NCBI GenBank assembly: GCA_036429605.1
Contig: CM071589.1
Coordinates: 2,356,001 to 2,420,000, forward strand
Direction of reading: 5' to 3'
Length of the DNA stretch: 64,000 nucleotides
Source of the DNA: Cladobotryum mycophilum
Taxonomy: Eukaryota; Ascomycota; Sordariomycetes; Hypocreales; Hypocreaceae
In this document: positions 23,209 to 35,542 of the stretch, one piece after another
How positions within the stretch are numbered: position 1 is the stretch's first letter
How the letters are laid out: each line of letters starts with the position of its first letter
The notes under the pieces: model-generated
What the model was told of the DNA's origin: nothing
Databases searched by the model: none
Seen by the model: only the letters and a program-made list of their open reading frames with translations
Made by a program: the position numbers and the translations under genes

Positions 23209-24837
23209 ATGTCTGGGGAACTGATTTGGCGACCTCTGCCGCTGGTCCCATCACCTGGTTTGCCTGTGCTCCTGGTGGCTGTCGACATTGGGACTGCTAC
23301 ATACACTATTCGTGTCACTGATATGGCCAACATTTGGGTGGAGAATCTGGACCGAAAGGCCATTTGCATGAGAGGGTGGAGCGAGAACACAAGTATCGAC
23401 CCGAGCGATACACCCGAGAATATGGCCAAGTTTCTCAGCAGTCTGAGATCAGCCTTGGATCCTTCCCAGCCAGGGCATGATCAGACAAGCCTTACCCTGT
23501 CACCGGGCTCGAAAAAGGAAGCCGGTGACGATGGCCTCACCCTCAAAATAACTTGTCCACTTCCAGGTTTTCAGCCTCTGAGGTGGCCGATCCATCTCAA
23601 GAAGTCACCGCCCTCCACCATTGCCACTGATCTTGTCCTGCCCCTGATCGGGGGCCACTACACCAGGAAGCTTGAAGTGGATTCGCTAATTCGGGCCTTG
23701 AGCTACAAAGATTCAGTGATTGCGAAGCTGGCTGATAAACTCGAAGCGACGGGGACAGGATTGGAGAATATTTTTACTGCCCTCTCTGGCAGGAAAAAGG
23801 TCACCAGAACTCTTGCAGAGGAGAAAGTCAAAGGTCTAGCGTTGTTTGACAAGCAGAAATGGAGGGCTAGTCTTAATCAAAGTCAAGACTTGCCAGCCAG
23901 TGCTAGTGATCTTGTACTAAATGTGTTTGAGGGTGATGGCCTCCCAAGCAAATCCATGATGCAAGTCGATGCATCTCCTGAGTTGGATAAGTGGTGGCAT
24001 GATTTCAAAAGCACATCACAACAAATGCATCGTAGCCAACAAACAGCTGTTTCTTTACAGAGAACACCATCACCACTACCCGCGAACTCTGCAGTTAATG
24101 ATGATGACGATGACTTTGAAGTTCAAGCAACCCCACCTCACCTTCGATCAGGAAAGAATGACGCTGCCACGAGCAATGCCGCGCCTCCAGATGATATGTC
24201 GACAGAGGATGAAGATGATATTCCCACTATCATTAAAGACATACCATTCAAATCTTCCGATATAAAACGAGAACCTGATGCCAAAAAACCTATGCCACGA
24301 ATGGGTGCCATTGGAGGGAAGAACCAATTCCCGGCTCCTCAGTCTCCAAAGCCAAGCGAATCAGGGTCACGGCAAAGCAAAACGCCTGCTGCTGTGGATG
24401 ATTCAGAGACTGCAAGTGATGCAGAAACCGCCTCATTACCAGATGATGCCTCGCCACCTCCACCTCCACCCCCCAAAGCTCCACCAAGGAAAGGGGGTCT
24501 TGGCAAAATAGGAGGTGCTGTGGCAAAAGCACCGGTTGAAGAAAAGGCCAAATCTTTAGAGGCAGAAGAAAACACAACAACTACCAAGGTAGAAAGTTCT
24601 CCCCCACGCAGGAAGCTTGGTGTAATCGGAAAGATTGGTGGTGCAACATCTGCCAAACCAGCCGTCGCTGCAGACGGGGCTGGAAGGGGCCGTGTACCAG
24701 TGCGTGAAGAGACCCAAGCCGACGAACGACCAAGAGAAACCTCACAAGAGCGAGCTGATCGCAGGCGAGAGGAGCTCAAGAGGGAACTGGAGAAAAAAAC
24801 TGCGGCAGGCCCCGCGAAAAAGAAGCGGCGATTTTAG
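23209..24837 (+). CDS. nej1: XLF/NEJ1-type non-homologous end-joining factor
   Basis: A single exon encodes 542 aa from MSGELIWRPLPL; an ATG 21 bases upstream would add seven residues (GSHHHA type) and is less likely. The N-terminal XLF head has the conserved pattern leading to VDIGTATYTIRVTDMANIWV and RGWSENTSIDPSDTPENM. A predicted coiled-coil follows (SLIRALSYKDSVIAKLADKL). XLF/Nej1 stabilises the ligase IV complex and bridges broken ends with Ku. The long C-terminal half is disordered and acidic/Pro-rich. It carries three short repeats built on GxIGG (near residues 362, 426 and 467). The last residues, AKKKRRF, match a basic-Phe Ku-binding motif as in other XLF proteins. It is divergent from phr1. 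Confidence 0.88.
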   Translation: MSGELIWRPLPLVPSPGLPVLLVAVDIGTATYTIRVTDMANIWVENLDRKAICMRGWSENTSIDPSDTPENMAKFLSSLRSALDPSQPGHDQTSLTLSPGSKKEAGDDGLTLKITCPLPGFQPLRWPIHLKKSPPSTIATDLVLPLIGGHYTRKLEVDSLIRALSYKDSVIAKLADKLEATGTGLENIFTALSGRKKVTRTLAEEKVKGLALFDKQKWRASLNQSQDLPASASDLVLNVFEGDGLPSKSMMQVDASPELDKWWHDFKSTSQQMHRSQQTAVSLQRTPSPLPANSAVNDDDDDFEVQATPPHLRSGKNDAATSNAAPPDDMSTEDEDDIPTIIKDIPFKSSDIKREPDAKKPMPRMGAIGGKNQFPAPQSPKPSESGSRQSKTPAAVDDSETASDAETASLPDDASPPPPPPPKAPPRKGGLGKIGGAVAKAPVEEKAKSLEAEENTTTTKVESSPPRRKLGVIGKIGGATSAKPAVAADGAGRGRVPVREETQADERPRETSQERADRRREELKRELEKKTAAGPAKKKRRF

Positions 24838-27800
24838 ACTGGTGCACTGAATTCTGTTTACCTTTCACATTTGATGGCATTCATAGTCGATAATATGTTG
24901 GATACCCTCAGGCCAAATTGCATTGGAAATTTTATCCTATTCATTAGCTACTGCATGTGTCACGGACTTGTTTCATCACTCTGAACAGCAGTCAAAACAG
25001 TTTTGTCGTGTTACAGAGAACCAGCCTACATACAACAAGATGACACGGCATCCCGGTACTCCAGGAGAGCATCAGGCTGAGCATAATTCAAATGTATCAT
25101 TTTCCATTTACAAGTATATTAACACAGCTATCATACCAATACACTATGACCGTTCACACACCACCTCCTTGCACGAAGCGCAAGAACTGTGAATAATCCA
25201 CAGCGCATAAGTCAAGACACAACCATCGTTAGACCCGCAAGCCCATCCTGACCTCGGAGATATATCAATTAGATTGTGACGAGAATGCTCTGTAAAGCTG
25301 TGAAGCAGGAGTGACTTAACGATCAAGTACCTTTAGCACGCCCAGCTTTTGTGCCATATCTGCAGGCGCACAAAGCATGCGGCCGTCCGTCTCTTCGAGC
25401 GACCCGATTGTAGACCCGTGTCGTTGGCCCTATTATGATGAACCTCGACGGATATCGTCATCTCTTCATAGGGTTGAGCGTGGTTTCACAGCAGCGGCTG
25501 CTGCATCGCGGAGCTGTCAACCACCCAGGCGCCCCTTTCATTTTCACAGGCCAGCAAGGAGCATGAATCCAAACTGTCGGCCCCAAATCACCCTTCCCAG
25601 TTCAGATGAGTGATTCATTAAGTTCTCTCGGGGTCATTGAGAATCCCTCCATATACACCCAATGCATGACACGAGGAGCGGTGTGGTATGGTGACGTGTA
25701 GCAATAACCGACGTTCCAAATCGAAAGTTTGACAGCGCATCATCACTTCATCTGCACCCAAGGAGAAGACTGAACGGGGCCACGTTAGACGCTGTTGTCT
25801 TTGCCTCAATTTTGTGGCCTTGTGCTTGTGATCAGAGGAACAACTCTGTTCACAGGAACCTTTCACAAGAGAGAGGCGCAGTGTCCCCTGAATGTTGCAC
25901 TCTTCACGTGGAGATATCAATATTTAATATTACGATAACAACATGTTACTGACAGCAAAGCAAAAGCATGTTTATCTTGTCTACAAAGTGTCGCAGTCAA
26001 GACAGTCGGAGAGCATTTAGACCAATGTTCGAGTGACAACAATATTCGGGTTAGGGTTTCACAGCCTTTCTCTTACATGCATTACACATGCTCTCCACAG
26101 TTGATACTACGGCGGACAATGATATGGATAGAACCGGAAGAGCTCTCAATGGATAGCTGATTAGGCTCTTGTGTTTTCAAGTCGATGCTTTGGTTAATTT
26201 CCATGGCATTTGGAATACTGAGCGGGGGGCTTCATTCTCTCAATCCTGAGCACGAACCGCGTACTGCAGAGTAGCACAGCACTTTGCGGGGATCAACATT
26301 GGCAAAAACAACTGCCGACGGGCATTTTCATTGAAATCGGACATGAAGGGAGACATGACGTGTCATTAACGAGCGTCTTGAGCAAAAAACAAACACAAGC
26401 ATCTTATCTTACATGTACTATTCACATATACAGACAGTCATTTCGTACAAGCATCACTTATGCTCCAGCAGGTAATGGCATACCCTGTCAATTCAAGGGC
26501 ACCCGTCACCTGCAGCGGCTACCAGCTTAGTTGTCACTTCCCTCCTTCAGCCCCCTGCCGAAGATATCACACATCCATCACGAATGTCTCACTTCCCTGA
26601 ATGCAAGTCTAGACTAGGGGGAAGTTTCTCGTCACCACAGCTTGCATATACTGAGGCAAGGGCGCCTGCAGTTGAGGTGACGGGAGAAGAGTCTTGTTTC
26701 CCCGCTTCGGGATGTCGCCGAGGATTATGGCTGAAGAGTGAAGAGGAAACCGGGAGACAACAAGTGGTGGTGTTTGCAAATCGGCAGGTTTGCATACTCG
26801 AAAAGTACCCTGCCTAAATTTCTTCAGCATCTCGGCCATGGAAGAAAGAGGATATCTCAAGCGAATACAACACAGCTAATGCAATGGGTTAGGGGAGGCT
26901 GAAAACAAGCTTCTCCTACGGCGTCACCGCCCGATTGAATCCTTTAATTCTATGAACGAATTACCTCACTCTATCCACTAGAATACGGAGTATGTAGGAT
27001 GTGATGTGTGGTGTGGTAGAAGAGAGCCTATCTGGGCGCTAATTAGCTGCAAGCATGGGTGTGAGCTTCTCCGTGCAGATTGCTTCTGCGGTGGGTCAAG
27101 AGAGGGAGGGAGGGTGCCCGGTTTTCGAAGAAAAAAACCAGGTTTATCGGCACCTGGGCCGAGGGAGATGGGAACATATCTCGCGTCTCTGTCTGTTTTG
27201 AGCTTGCTGCAGAAGTTTGACAAAATCGACTGCGTCAAGGAGGGGCGTAGCAAGATGGGTCTTGTTACTACTAGGCAGCCAATGGCCATATGCATACAGA
27301 CTCCGTACCCTGAGTGGATTCTCAGTGGAGGAGACGTCATGCGCGGCGATTTTTTATGAAAGTACATGCCTCACTGGAGCTGCTGAGAATGGTACATCTT
27401 GGCAAAGAAACAAGGCATCACTATAGTCGACACACCCCTTGAGGGATCTCGTAATATTGACTATGTTCCAAGGAGGTAAATGAGAACGTCACCTCCAGCC
27501 AGCATCTAGAGCACACTTCCGTCCATACATCAGGAATTAAGCGTATATGAACAGATCATGTAATGCACATATGCGGGAGGAGAGCGCCTCATTCTCGGCA
27601 TGGCAGTGTCATGAGCGCCTCGACGGAAAGCTGCAAGCGGAGCGGGAGTCTACGTTGCCAGGAACCGGCCATTCACATGCCAGGCATTGGAGGGTGCCAA
27701 TGCGGATCTCCTAGGGCTAGGGTCTCTGAGTGGCTTGCTGTCACTGGGAGGGGGCAACGAGGCCTGCACGGCCCGGGTTGTTTCTTTTTCTTGGACGAGA

Positions 27801-29003
27801 CAGGCTCACGATACACTGGCAAACAAGCCATGTTTTGAATCAAGACGGGAGTTATACGAGAAGAGATGAGGAAAGATGAGATGAGAGAACAAGATGAGAC
27901 ACTAGGAGAGACAAGACAAACGACACCGTCATCATATCGACAAACATTTGAGGAATAGTCTTCCCGCACGGGATGCCCGAGCCTTCATCAACATCAGGGC
28001 AATGATGCATGGCAGGGAAGGCAAGGCGTTTCTCCATATGTCCAAGCCGACATTAGTGTGAAGAAGCAATCAAATGAATCCCCCCCCGAAAAAGGGCGGC
28101 TTCCTTGTTTTTCTTTTCTGGCTGCATGGCTAAGGCCAGGGCAGCCTTCTTGTGTTCGTCAACAATATTAATGTAGGCAACAGCTTAAGCTGAAGGAATG
28201 TTATGTTGCGACGCGTGCATCAAAGCAGCACTTGGAGCAGATTATATTGGGCAATTAACCGCAACATCAAAAGTCCCCAGTTTTTGGTGCGGTAATTAAA
28301 TGCTGCGACCTGGGGGAGACTCCATCTTTCTGACGTCAAATAGTTTAATCTCCGCTCACTTCGCCCTATCACTCTAGATATCTAGTATTAGTCCATGTGG
28401 ATTCTACGTGAGAAGAAGAGAACGCGCATCCTTGGAGGGAGACTTGAGTTCACCGCCGCTGCATGGTAAAATTTGACCATTACACAAAGTCATCCTATCA
28501 TATTTGCTCACCTGCGCACACGCTCAAAAACTTGGCATTTCATAGGCAACGAGACCGGGCGAGGTTCTCCATTGCTTGCTTGATTAGGGATCCAAGACAA
28601 TTGACTCAGAAGGGGTTGAGCTAGAACAAAGGGAAGAAACATTGATGGGCGCAGGCTCAGCTCCAAACTAGTGAGCAGCTGGATACCTGAGCAAAGCCTC
28701 AACTCCCCGAACCCTCTGTCTAGTCTCACAAAAGTTTGCATTGGCCGAATCTGGAGGTGACTGCAGGATACATGACCGACCAGTTCCATCGATCCCGCGG
28801 GGCTGCCGTCGAAATCCTAGTGACTTCTTATCTATCCTTGTCTTTAATGTATATGAAAGCTATGCGACGGCAGCCATTATCAATTGCAAAAGGAGGTGGT
28901 GATACGAAGGATACATACATGAGTGCGCATACACACATACCTACTGGTTGACATTGACAGTGACGGGGAGGCGGCTCTAAAGGAAGAGACTGGTGCGTGC
29001 GCG

Positions 29004-29028
29004 GTGTGTGTGGTGTGTGTGTGTGTGT
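29004..29028. repeat. (GT)n microsatellite
   Basis: A short, slightly interrupted GT dinucleotide run in the gene-free interval. Confidence 0.8.
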
Positions 29029-30875
29029 CGAGGACAGTGTATAGAGTACATCTGGGGTGGATTTGCCTTGCATGCCCTCAGGGGCCTAGCAGCATTCGCT
29101 TGGATTTCCCAGATTCAATCACTGATGCTACCCACCCTCCTCCACACTCCGCCCCGGCCAGCCAACGACCAGCGCTTCAGGGTTCTTTACTTTTCCTTGC
29201 GGGGCTCACTGCGCACATACACAATGCAGCTGATGTACATGGTTGATTGCTTGCACTGTACGCATACGAGACGTGCAAAGCAAGTGAGCAGGGCCAAGGT
29301 TGGACAAGGATGGGCTAGGTATTCATCTGTCCGCCCCAATCTTCTCTCATAATACCTGGACGCTGAAGGACATTCTGTGGTGGACTTGTCAAGGCAGGGG
29401 TGTGTCGATTGAAAGACGACCAGGACAGGGCAGCTAATGGATCAGACGAACCATGAGAGCAGAGAGGAGCCGCCACATGCATACACTGGCAAATCATCTG
29501 CACACACTATATTATCCACTTGCCTATACACACGACACCTACATACGATATAGAGCTCGTGTCTGTGCGGAATATACGGAATTTTTATGCCTGACAATTC
29601 ATACAGCACTCTCGGCACAGCTGATGCCCGGCATGCAGCTCGGGCTATTACAAGTATGTGCTACCGAAATGCCACTTCTGATACTATGGAATAAGATTAC
29701 AGTGTAAGGAGGCCATGGGAGCCAAACTTTGGTCGTTCCCTCGTTCCCTCGTGTCATTAATTCTTTGTTTTCTTTTCTCTCTCTCTCCTTTAGACAAATT
29801 GGCTAGCAAAGTTTGGTGGTGTTTTTGAGCAATAGCTTGAAGGGTCTGTTGCACGTGGTAGAAAGGGCATTGTCACCCGCATGCAAAGCCATGCAGGGTA
29901 CCTATGTGTCCAAGTCCACCTAGGTTTTGAGGGCGCGGAACAACGACACACACATAACAAGCAGATGCAGACATTAACAACAAAAAGCCACGAGGACCAA
30001 ACAGAAAAAATGAAGCTACTTCCTACTTACTTACCTAGGTAATCGTCAGACAGATACTTGAAGAGTACAACCATCAATGTCCACACCGTGGTGGTTCCTT
30101 TTCTATGGGGCTTGTGTGTTTTTGCCTTGCTTCCCTACGCCCCCCTCTCCCCTAGGGGACGATCAAAAACGGAGACCCTTGATGTAGGCACAGGTGGATA
30201 ACATAACCAAAGGGAGGGGGAGGGGGCACTGCCTTTTGGTTGGTAGCTCGAGGCAAGGCACGATCAGTGCCCGCTAAAGGAGAACTAGACGTTGGGGAGG
30301 ACGGAGGTTTTGCTCGTCCAGGCACCCAAGAAGAGCAGCAGCAGCACATCCACATGCCCGTTTTCCTTTCTCCACCGGCGGCGGGTGGAGAGGGAGGACG
30401 GCTCTAAGTTGTGGAGTTTTTTTTTATATAGTACTTGTTACTTGTAGTATCAGTGGTATGTTTCTTTGTTCCATTTTTTTGCTGCGGGTTACATACATAA
30501 CAGGGTCTCTGGAATACCTGCCACTAACGGACTCTCTCTGGGGTTGTGTCCAGGCCTGTTTTTTTGTCACCTCACAGGGAGGTGCTTCCCGTCCCTTTTC
30601 GTCCCATGTTGGTGGGAATTTGTTCGACGGGGGGCAGCAACGCCGCAGTGCCCACCATGGAACCTTGTGTGTGTATGTGCGTGTGAATCAGTGCTCTCCA
30701 CAGGATGCAGTTCCACTTACTGCCGGCGGATGGGGTTGTTTCAAGGGCCAAGCAATCATAACCTGGGCTGGGCTGGGCTGGCACTTGTAGCCTACGCCAG
30801 TCATTCAGTCAGTCATTCAGTCATTCCTTGCTTTTCGTGGTGTGCTGTCAAGCCCCCGCTGTCTCATCGTCTATA

Positions 30876-30904
30876 TCACACACACGCACACACGCACGCA
30901 CACA
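30876..30904. repeat. (CA)n/(CACG)n microsatellite
   Basis: CA repeats interspersed with CACG units in non-coding sequence. Confidence 0.75.
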
Positions 30905-32373
30905 AAGCTTATAAACCTGACAAGACAAGGCATGGCATGACATCCATGGATGCATCAAGCATGCACATCCATCACATCAACACAAAGAGTCAGACTTAAA
31001 CAAAGAAACTTTAAAATTCCACAATCAATCAAGAAAACTACCCCCAGATACCCCCTCAAACCCTCCTAGCTTTCGTTTTCTAACTAGCTTGCTCGTCAAG
31101 CAAGAAAACAACAAAAACCAAAACTAAAGAAAAATCTCCAATAGAGGGTTTTACGCTTTGCCCAGCTCTGCTCCGTGCTTTCCCCCTTCTTAGTAGTACA
31201 TATGTCGGCCGCATCGTCGATAAAGTCACAAAACACCGCCCTTGTCCCCCTCCCTTGCTGGTGTTGTTTCTTTAAAAATGTCTCTTTCAATGACCAACGG
31301 GGCGCATAGTTGAGCGTACATAAACGAAAAAACCATCGACCCTAGGAAGAAGAAGAAGAAGATGTAAAAGTGAAGTCGTCCGCTTCGGGGGCGCTATACG
31401 CATCTCTTGCAGCTCGTCTGGTATTCCCTTGCCCCCCCCTCTTTTTTGGGCACCCCTCCATCTCCCCTATAGCATCCCACATCCGGGCTGGAGAATTAAA
31501 AGGTAGACGCCCAAGTAGTTGGTTTGGTGAAAAGGAAAAAAGACAGATCAAAGTTGCCCATTGCGATGCTTACCTCTTAAAAACGAAGCCAATATCGGTT
31601 CTAGTAATTGCCTGTGTGTATGTGTATGTGTGTTGTGATTGAGAAACATGGTTTTCCAGACGTCGGAACCGGACCGCACCATGCTACGCTTCCAACAAAG
31701 GCTTATTCCATCCTTGTTCTTTTGTTTCTGTCTCTGTTTCTCTCTCTCTTAGCCAACCAACCAACTTAGGAACCAACCAACAACGCCTTAGACTTGAGCC
31801 TCCCCCAAGTGCGCAACACCCCCCTCCATTCACCTTGCTGTTATTGCTACTGTTGTTATTGCTGTTGCTCCTTCTTCGCACACCTTATAACCGCCGCCAA
31901 GTCTTTCTCACAGGGGGGATGGAGATGGAGAGGGGGTAAAAGGCCAAAGTGTCCGGTAAGTCACCGCGTGGTGTTTGTCTTCTCCATCTATTTGCTTGAA
32001 ATATAATACCCAATAGTCTATATGCGCCATAACGATCAAAGCTAACCCAACTCCCGGGGGCATCGCCAAACCAAAAAAAAAGAAAACCCCAACCGAGCTC
32101 AAACAATGAAAAAGACAGAACAAAAAAAGACAAGGTAGTTACATAAAAGGCTCCTTCAAGAAAAAAGAGTACATAAAATTAATGAATCGGAACCAAAACA
32201 AAAACAGAATAGACTAGACTAATGCCGGATCGCATCTCTATGCGGGTGGAATATCCGATACTGGGGGTGTAAAGAAAAGAAAGAGAGAGAGGGAGACAGA
32301 GAGAAAGATCCATAGATCCATAAATGGTGATGCTGGAATTGTGGGTATGCATAGCCAAGATGCTCGTACCACT

Positions 32374-32392
32374 GAGAGAGAGAGAGAGAGAG
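32374..32392. repeat. (GA)n microsatellite
   Basis: An almost uninterrupted GA dinucleotide run in non-coding sequence downstream of the forkhead gene. Confidence 0.8.
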
Positions 32393-33518
32393 GGAAGAAA
32401 TTGAAGTCATTAAGAAACGAAAAGACAAAACTAGGAGTAATAAGAAAAAGAAGAAAAAAACCAGGGGATATCCCAGTATCCAATGCCCGAAAGGCACAGT
32501 CGCAGAACGAAACATAAAAAAAAACATATGAAGTGTCATAACTTCGTCCGCCCAAGTCAATCAATACCTTTGCCCATCCCATCTTCCCATAAAGCCGTAG
32601 CCCATCTCATAACCCTTGCGCCCAAATAAAATCCCTTTCCGTAATATCCCAAGTGTGTTCCCGTTAACCTTATCCACCGCCTCCGACCAGCGAATGCTTG
32701 TTGTGGCGTCAAATGCAAAAGTGCTTTCATTTCCAAGTCCCATCACACACATACGCATACACATACCCCCCGTGTCTTTCGGTCCCGGGCGGTTGGAACC
32801 GACCTTGGATCCCCAGCGTACCCCCTTGTCCTGTGGAGGGTTGTGTGCTGACACCAACGATTCAATAACCCTCCCCATTAACAGGGCATGTGTGTGATGA
32901 TAGGGCTGCCATGCTTCTTTGCCCCCTCCCTCCCTCCCCCTCCTCCATAGCGCCTCATCGGTTAGAACCCTTTGTTCGCCCTTTTAGGCAGTCGTGCTTT
33001 CAAGTGCCTGGCCAGTTTGAGCAGAGGCACGTCCCGAATGCGGTTCCATGGAGGCGGCTGTTGTTGGTTCGTCTCCAAAAACCAACTCGCAAGTGTCACC
33101 GAGCAAAAAGACCACCGCCATTGACGCATAGACCGTCGGCGTCCCCCGCCATTTATCGTGGCGATTTCCCTCTCAATGCAGCAACAATGTGCGGCTCTCA
33201 GTGCTCTTCCGAGGTGAGTGGTTTTCTTTCCCACTCTGGCTTTTTCTCTCTTGTGGTAGTTAGGTATGCGGATGCCCCTCCCCCCTTCCGTGCATGCATA
33301 TGTTAGTGTGTGTGTAGATGCGGCGACGCTGCCTGCAGCCAGAGATTGGAGGTGGATGGACGGACGAACGAACGAACGAACGTGTGTCTTTGGATGAAAT
33401 TGGACATGGTCGGTGATAAAGTCTGTTCGCCCCGTGCCAAAATTCTCCGATTGCTCGCTCACTCGAAAAATAATCTCTTGTTGGTCGCCATGCTGGTTGA
33501 ATCCATGCCGGATGGCCC

Positions 33519-35459
33519 TTACAAGCCATGATGGTGGTTCCAATCACCGACAGTGCCGTGCAAGTTGTCAAACAACCGTGCTGACTCGGAAATTTCTGCA
33601 TCTCGAGCGTCGCTTGAGTAATTCAGCTGCACATCCGCAATGCCGAAGGGATAATCGTCCATGGGCGATGGTGTGAGATACATGGGCGCCTGGCCCACCA
33701 CGGAAACAGGATGAATGCCACTGGGGCCAGCATTGGTACCAGCCAATCCCTGGTCCAAACGTGGGCCGCCGTCCATGTGTAGGCCAAAGGGGCTTGCTGT
33801 CTCTGGAGAAAAGTCCATTCTGTCGTCGTGGACGTGGGTAATTGGAGTTTGGGTCGATGCCGGCTCGAGCCGTGAAATAGGAATGACAGCGGCGGAAAAG
33901 TTTGGGTTCACCATGCTTGACCTGGATGGCGAGCCAAATCCATGCTGCATCAATGCGTACTGGAGCCTTCCATGATGGTTGTGGTGTCCCCGCTTCGAGG
34001 CTCTCGAAAGGCTCGCCGCCCAGCCGCCCTTCCGACCATTCATGGCTCTAATGGAGCTGTGTTGTTGTTGCTGTTGTTGGTTGATGCTGCGTCGCCCCAC
34101 GCCGCCGTTGGGGTGGCTCGTGCTCTTGGCTGTCCTTCGACTTGGGTTCCCCTTGCGGTATCTTGTGGTGCTCTGCACCCCATCACGAACAGCCCAGTCT
34201 TCTAGGACCCATTCAAATGTCCGTTTCGAGTCGCCGGATGTCGATTGAGATCCACTATCCGCTGTGGCAGATGGCGCGGACCCATCGTCCTGCTTCCGGT
34301 CACGTCTGGTGAATGCCTGTCATGCCAAGATCGGTCAGTTACTTGTCCAAAAAAAGAGAACCATGTTGTTCGGGGGCCCGCGCCGGTTCTCCCCCATACT
34401 ATCCTTTCTCTCGGCTGAAGAAATCCAAAAAAGAAAAAAGAGAAAAAAAAGAAAAGAAATCACTTACAGCGTTCATGCTGAGGTTGTGACGGATGCTATT
34501 TTGCCAGCCCCCTTTTCCTCTCCTGCCTTGTCGGTGTTGTCTCGGAACCACTGGTAGATGTCTTGCAGGGTCATTGCGTGGCCAGGTTGGCTCATGAAGG
34601 CCCTGTAGATGAGCTTTGCGTATGGCTCGTCGGGCTTGGCATTGTCTGTTGTGTCAAGATCTGCGAGGGTGGATAATGTGAATGACTTCACCAAGTCTTG
34701 CTCGTGCTGCTCCCCCGCATATGCTTCATTTGTCGCACCACCTGATGCAGGTGAAGCGGCGCACAGCCCATCTGGAGAGCCCGCGCTGGAGCATGATGTA
34801 GGAACGGTAGGTAAGCTGGCTGCCATCATGGGCGGTGATCTTAGACAAGCTGTCTCGCTTTCGGACTCTTGGAAGAAGCTTCCTGTGTAGGGTGTAGAAA
34901 TGTCTGAGTCGCCGAATGAGAATTCCTTGGATGATGTTGGTGTGCAGATGTGAAGGTATGCCGGGCTGCCCACTGTTGGATGTTGCTGTTGTTGCTGCTG
35001 CTGCTGCTGGAACACTCCGTGCGGTTGGAGAAAGCTGGGAGTTGGTGAAGACCACGATGTGGGAGATGGCGAATGAGTATAGCAAGGTAAGTGAAGGCTC
35101 GCAGAGGTGGGGGGATCTTGGAAAGGGATGCAGTTTTGAATATCTCCAGGGCCCAGTGGGGGTGATGGCCAGACTTGCTGGGGTCTCGGCTGATGTGACG
35201 ATTGCGGAGTCATATGAGCGCCAACGTCAGAGTTGTAAGTCGCTGCTCGGCGCTGCTGTGACAGATGGCAAGCGGTCTGGGTGCAGAAGCTTGTATCAGG
35301 AAGGTGCTGCTGCTCGTCAAAGTCAGACGGTGACAGTATAGGAAATGACTCCGTCTTGACGAAGAGTGGCATGGGACTTGATTGCTGTCTAGTTTCGGGA
35401 TATGTGAGGTTCGTGTAGCTGCTGACGGATGGTCCCCCATCAGAATACGGCGAATCCAT
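33519..35459 (-). CDS. Forkhead (winged-helix) transcription factor, frame broken at 34508
   Basis: Exons 34468-35459 and 33519-34316, with a 151-nt intron (34317-34467), encode about 596 aa once a one-base gap is allowed. The N-terminus is Ser/Pro/Gln-rich with a nine-residue polyQ (151-159). The forkhead domain begins DEPYAKLIYRAFMSQPG at residue 277 and continues through TLQDIYQWFRDNTDKAG. After the C5 run at 34508-34512 (G5 on the coding strand), the typical recognition helix WQNSIRHNLSMNA is found in the neighbouring frame. The second exon continues AFTRRDRK... and EWVLEDWAVRDGV. As written, the frame would lose the recognition helix. It should be a nuclear sequence-specific DNA-binding regulator. 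The subclass is not assigned. Confidence 0.85.
34985..35008. repeat. CAG/CTG trinucleotide repeat encoding polyglutamine
   Basis: CTG/TTG triplets on the plus strand encode nine glutamines (minus strand) in the forkhead N-terminal region. Its length may vary between strains. Confidence 0.75.
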
Positions 35460-35527
35460 GGATGAGGTAGAGAGAGAGGGAGTCCGTGAGGCAAAGTTGC
35501 GATGATGCGGATGTTAAGAGGGGGGAA

Positions 35528-35542
35528 GGGGGGGGGGGGGGG
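35528..35542. repeat. G15 homopolymer (C15 in the forkhead leader)
   Basis: Fifteen consecutive G on the plus strand, 70-85 bases upstream of the forkhead start. The exact length is unreliable given the homopolymer problems elsewhere in this sequence. Confidence 0.7.

Larger units (their letters stand above)
24838..33518. other. 8.7 kb gene-free interval between converging 3' ends
   Basis: The flanking genes nej1 (plus) and the forkhead gene (minus) both point into this region, so it is not an ordinary promoter. I saw no frame longer than about 190 codons and none with protein-like composition. The longest (32962-33543, minus) is Arg/His-rich and overlaps the forkhead 3' end. Simple repeats of GT, CA and GA are scattered from 29 kb onward, with several C/T-rich tracts around 29.7-32 kb. 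It could hold non-coding RNA or a multi-exon gene that I could not assemble. Confidence 0.5.

Noticed and set aside
28923..31000. Several 70-177 codon frames around GT/CA repeats
   Set aside because: They are translated microsatellite and low-complexity sequence (His/Thr or Val/Cys runs) with competing frames on both strands.
32962..33543. A 193-codon minus-strand frame downstream of the forkhead stop
   Set aside because: It is rich in Arg, His and Cys without any motif, overlaps the forkhead 3' end in another frame and has no splice or start support.
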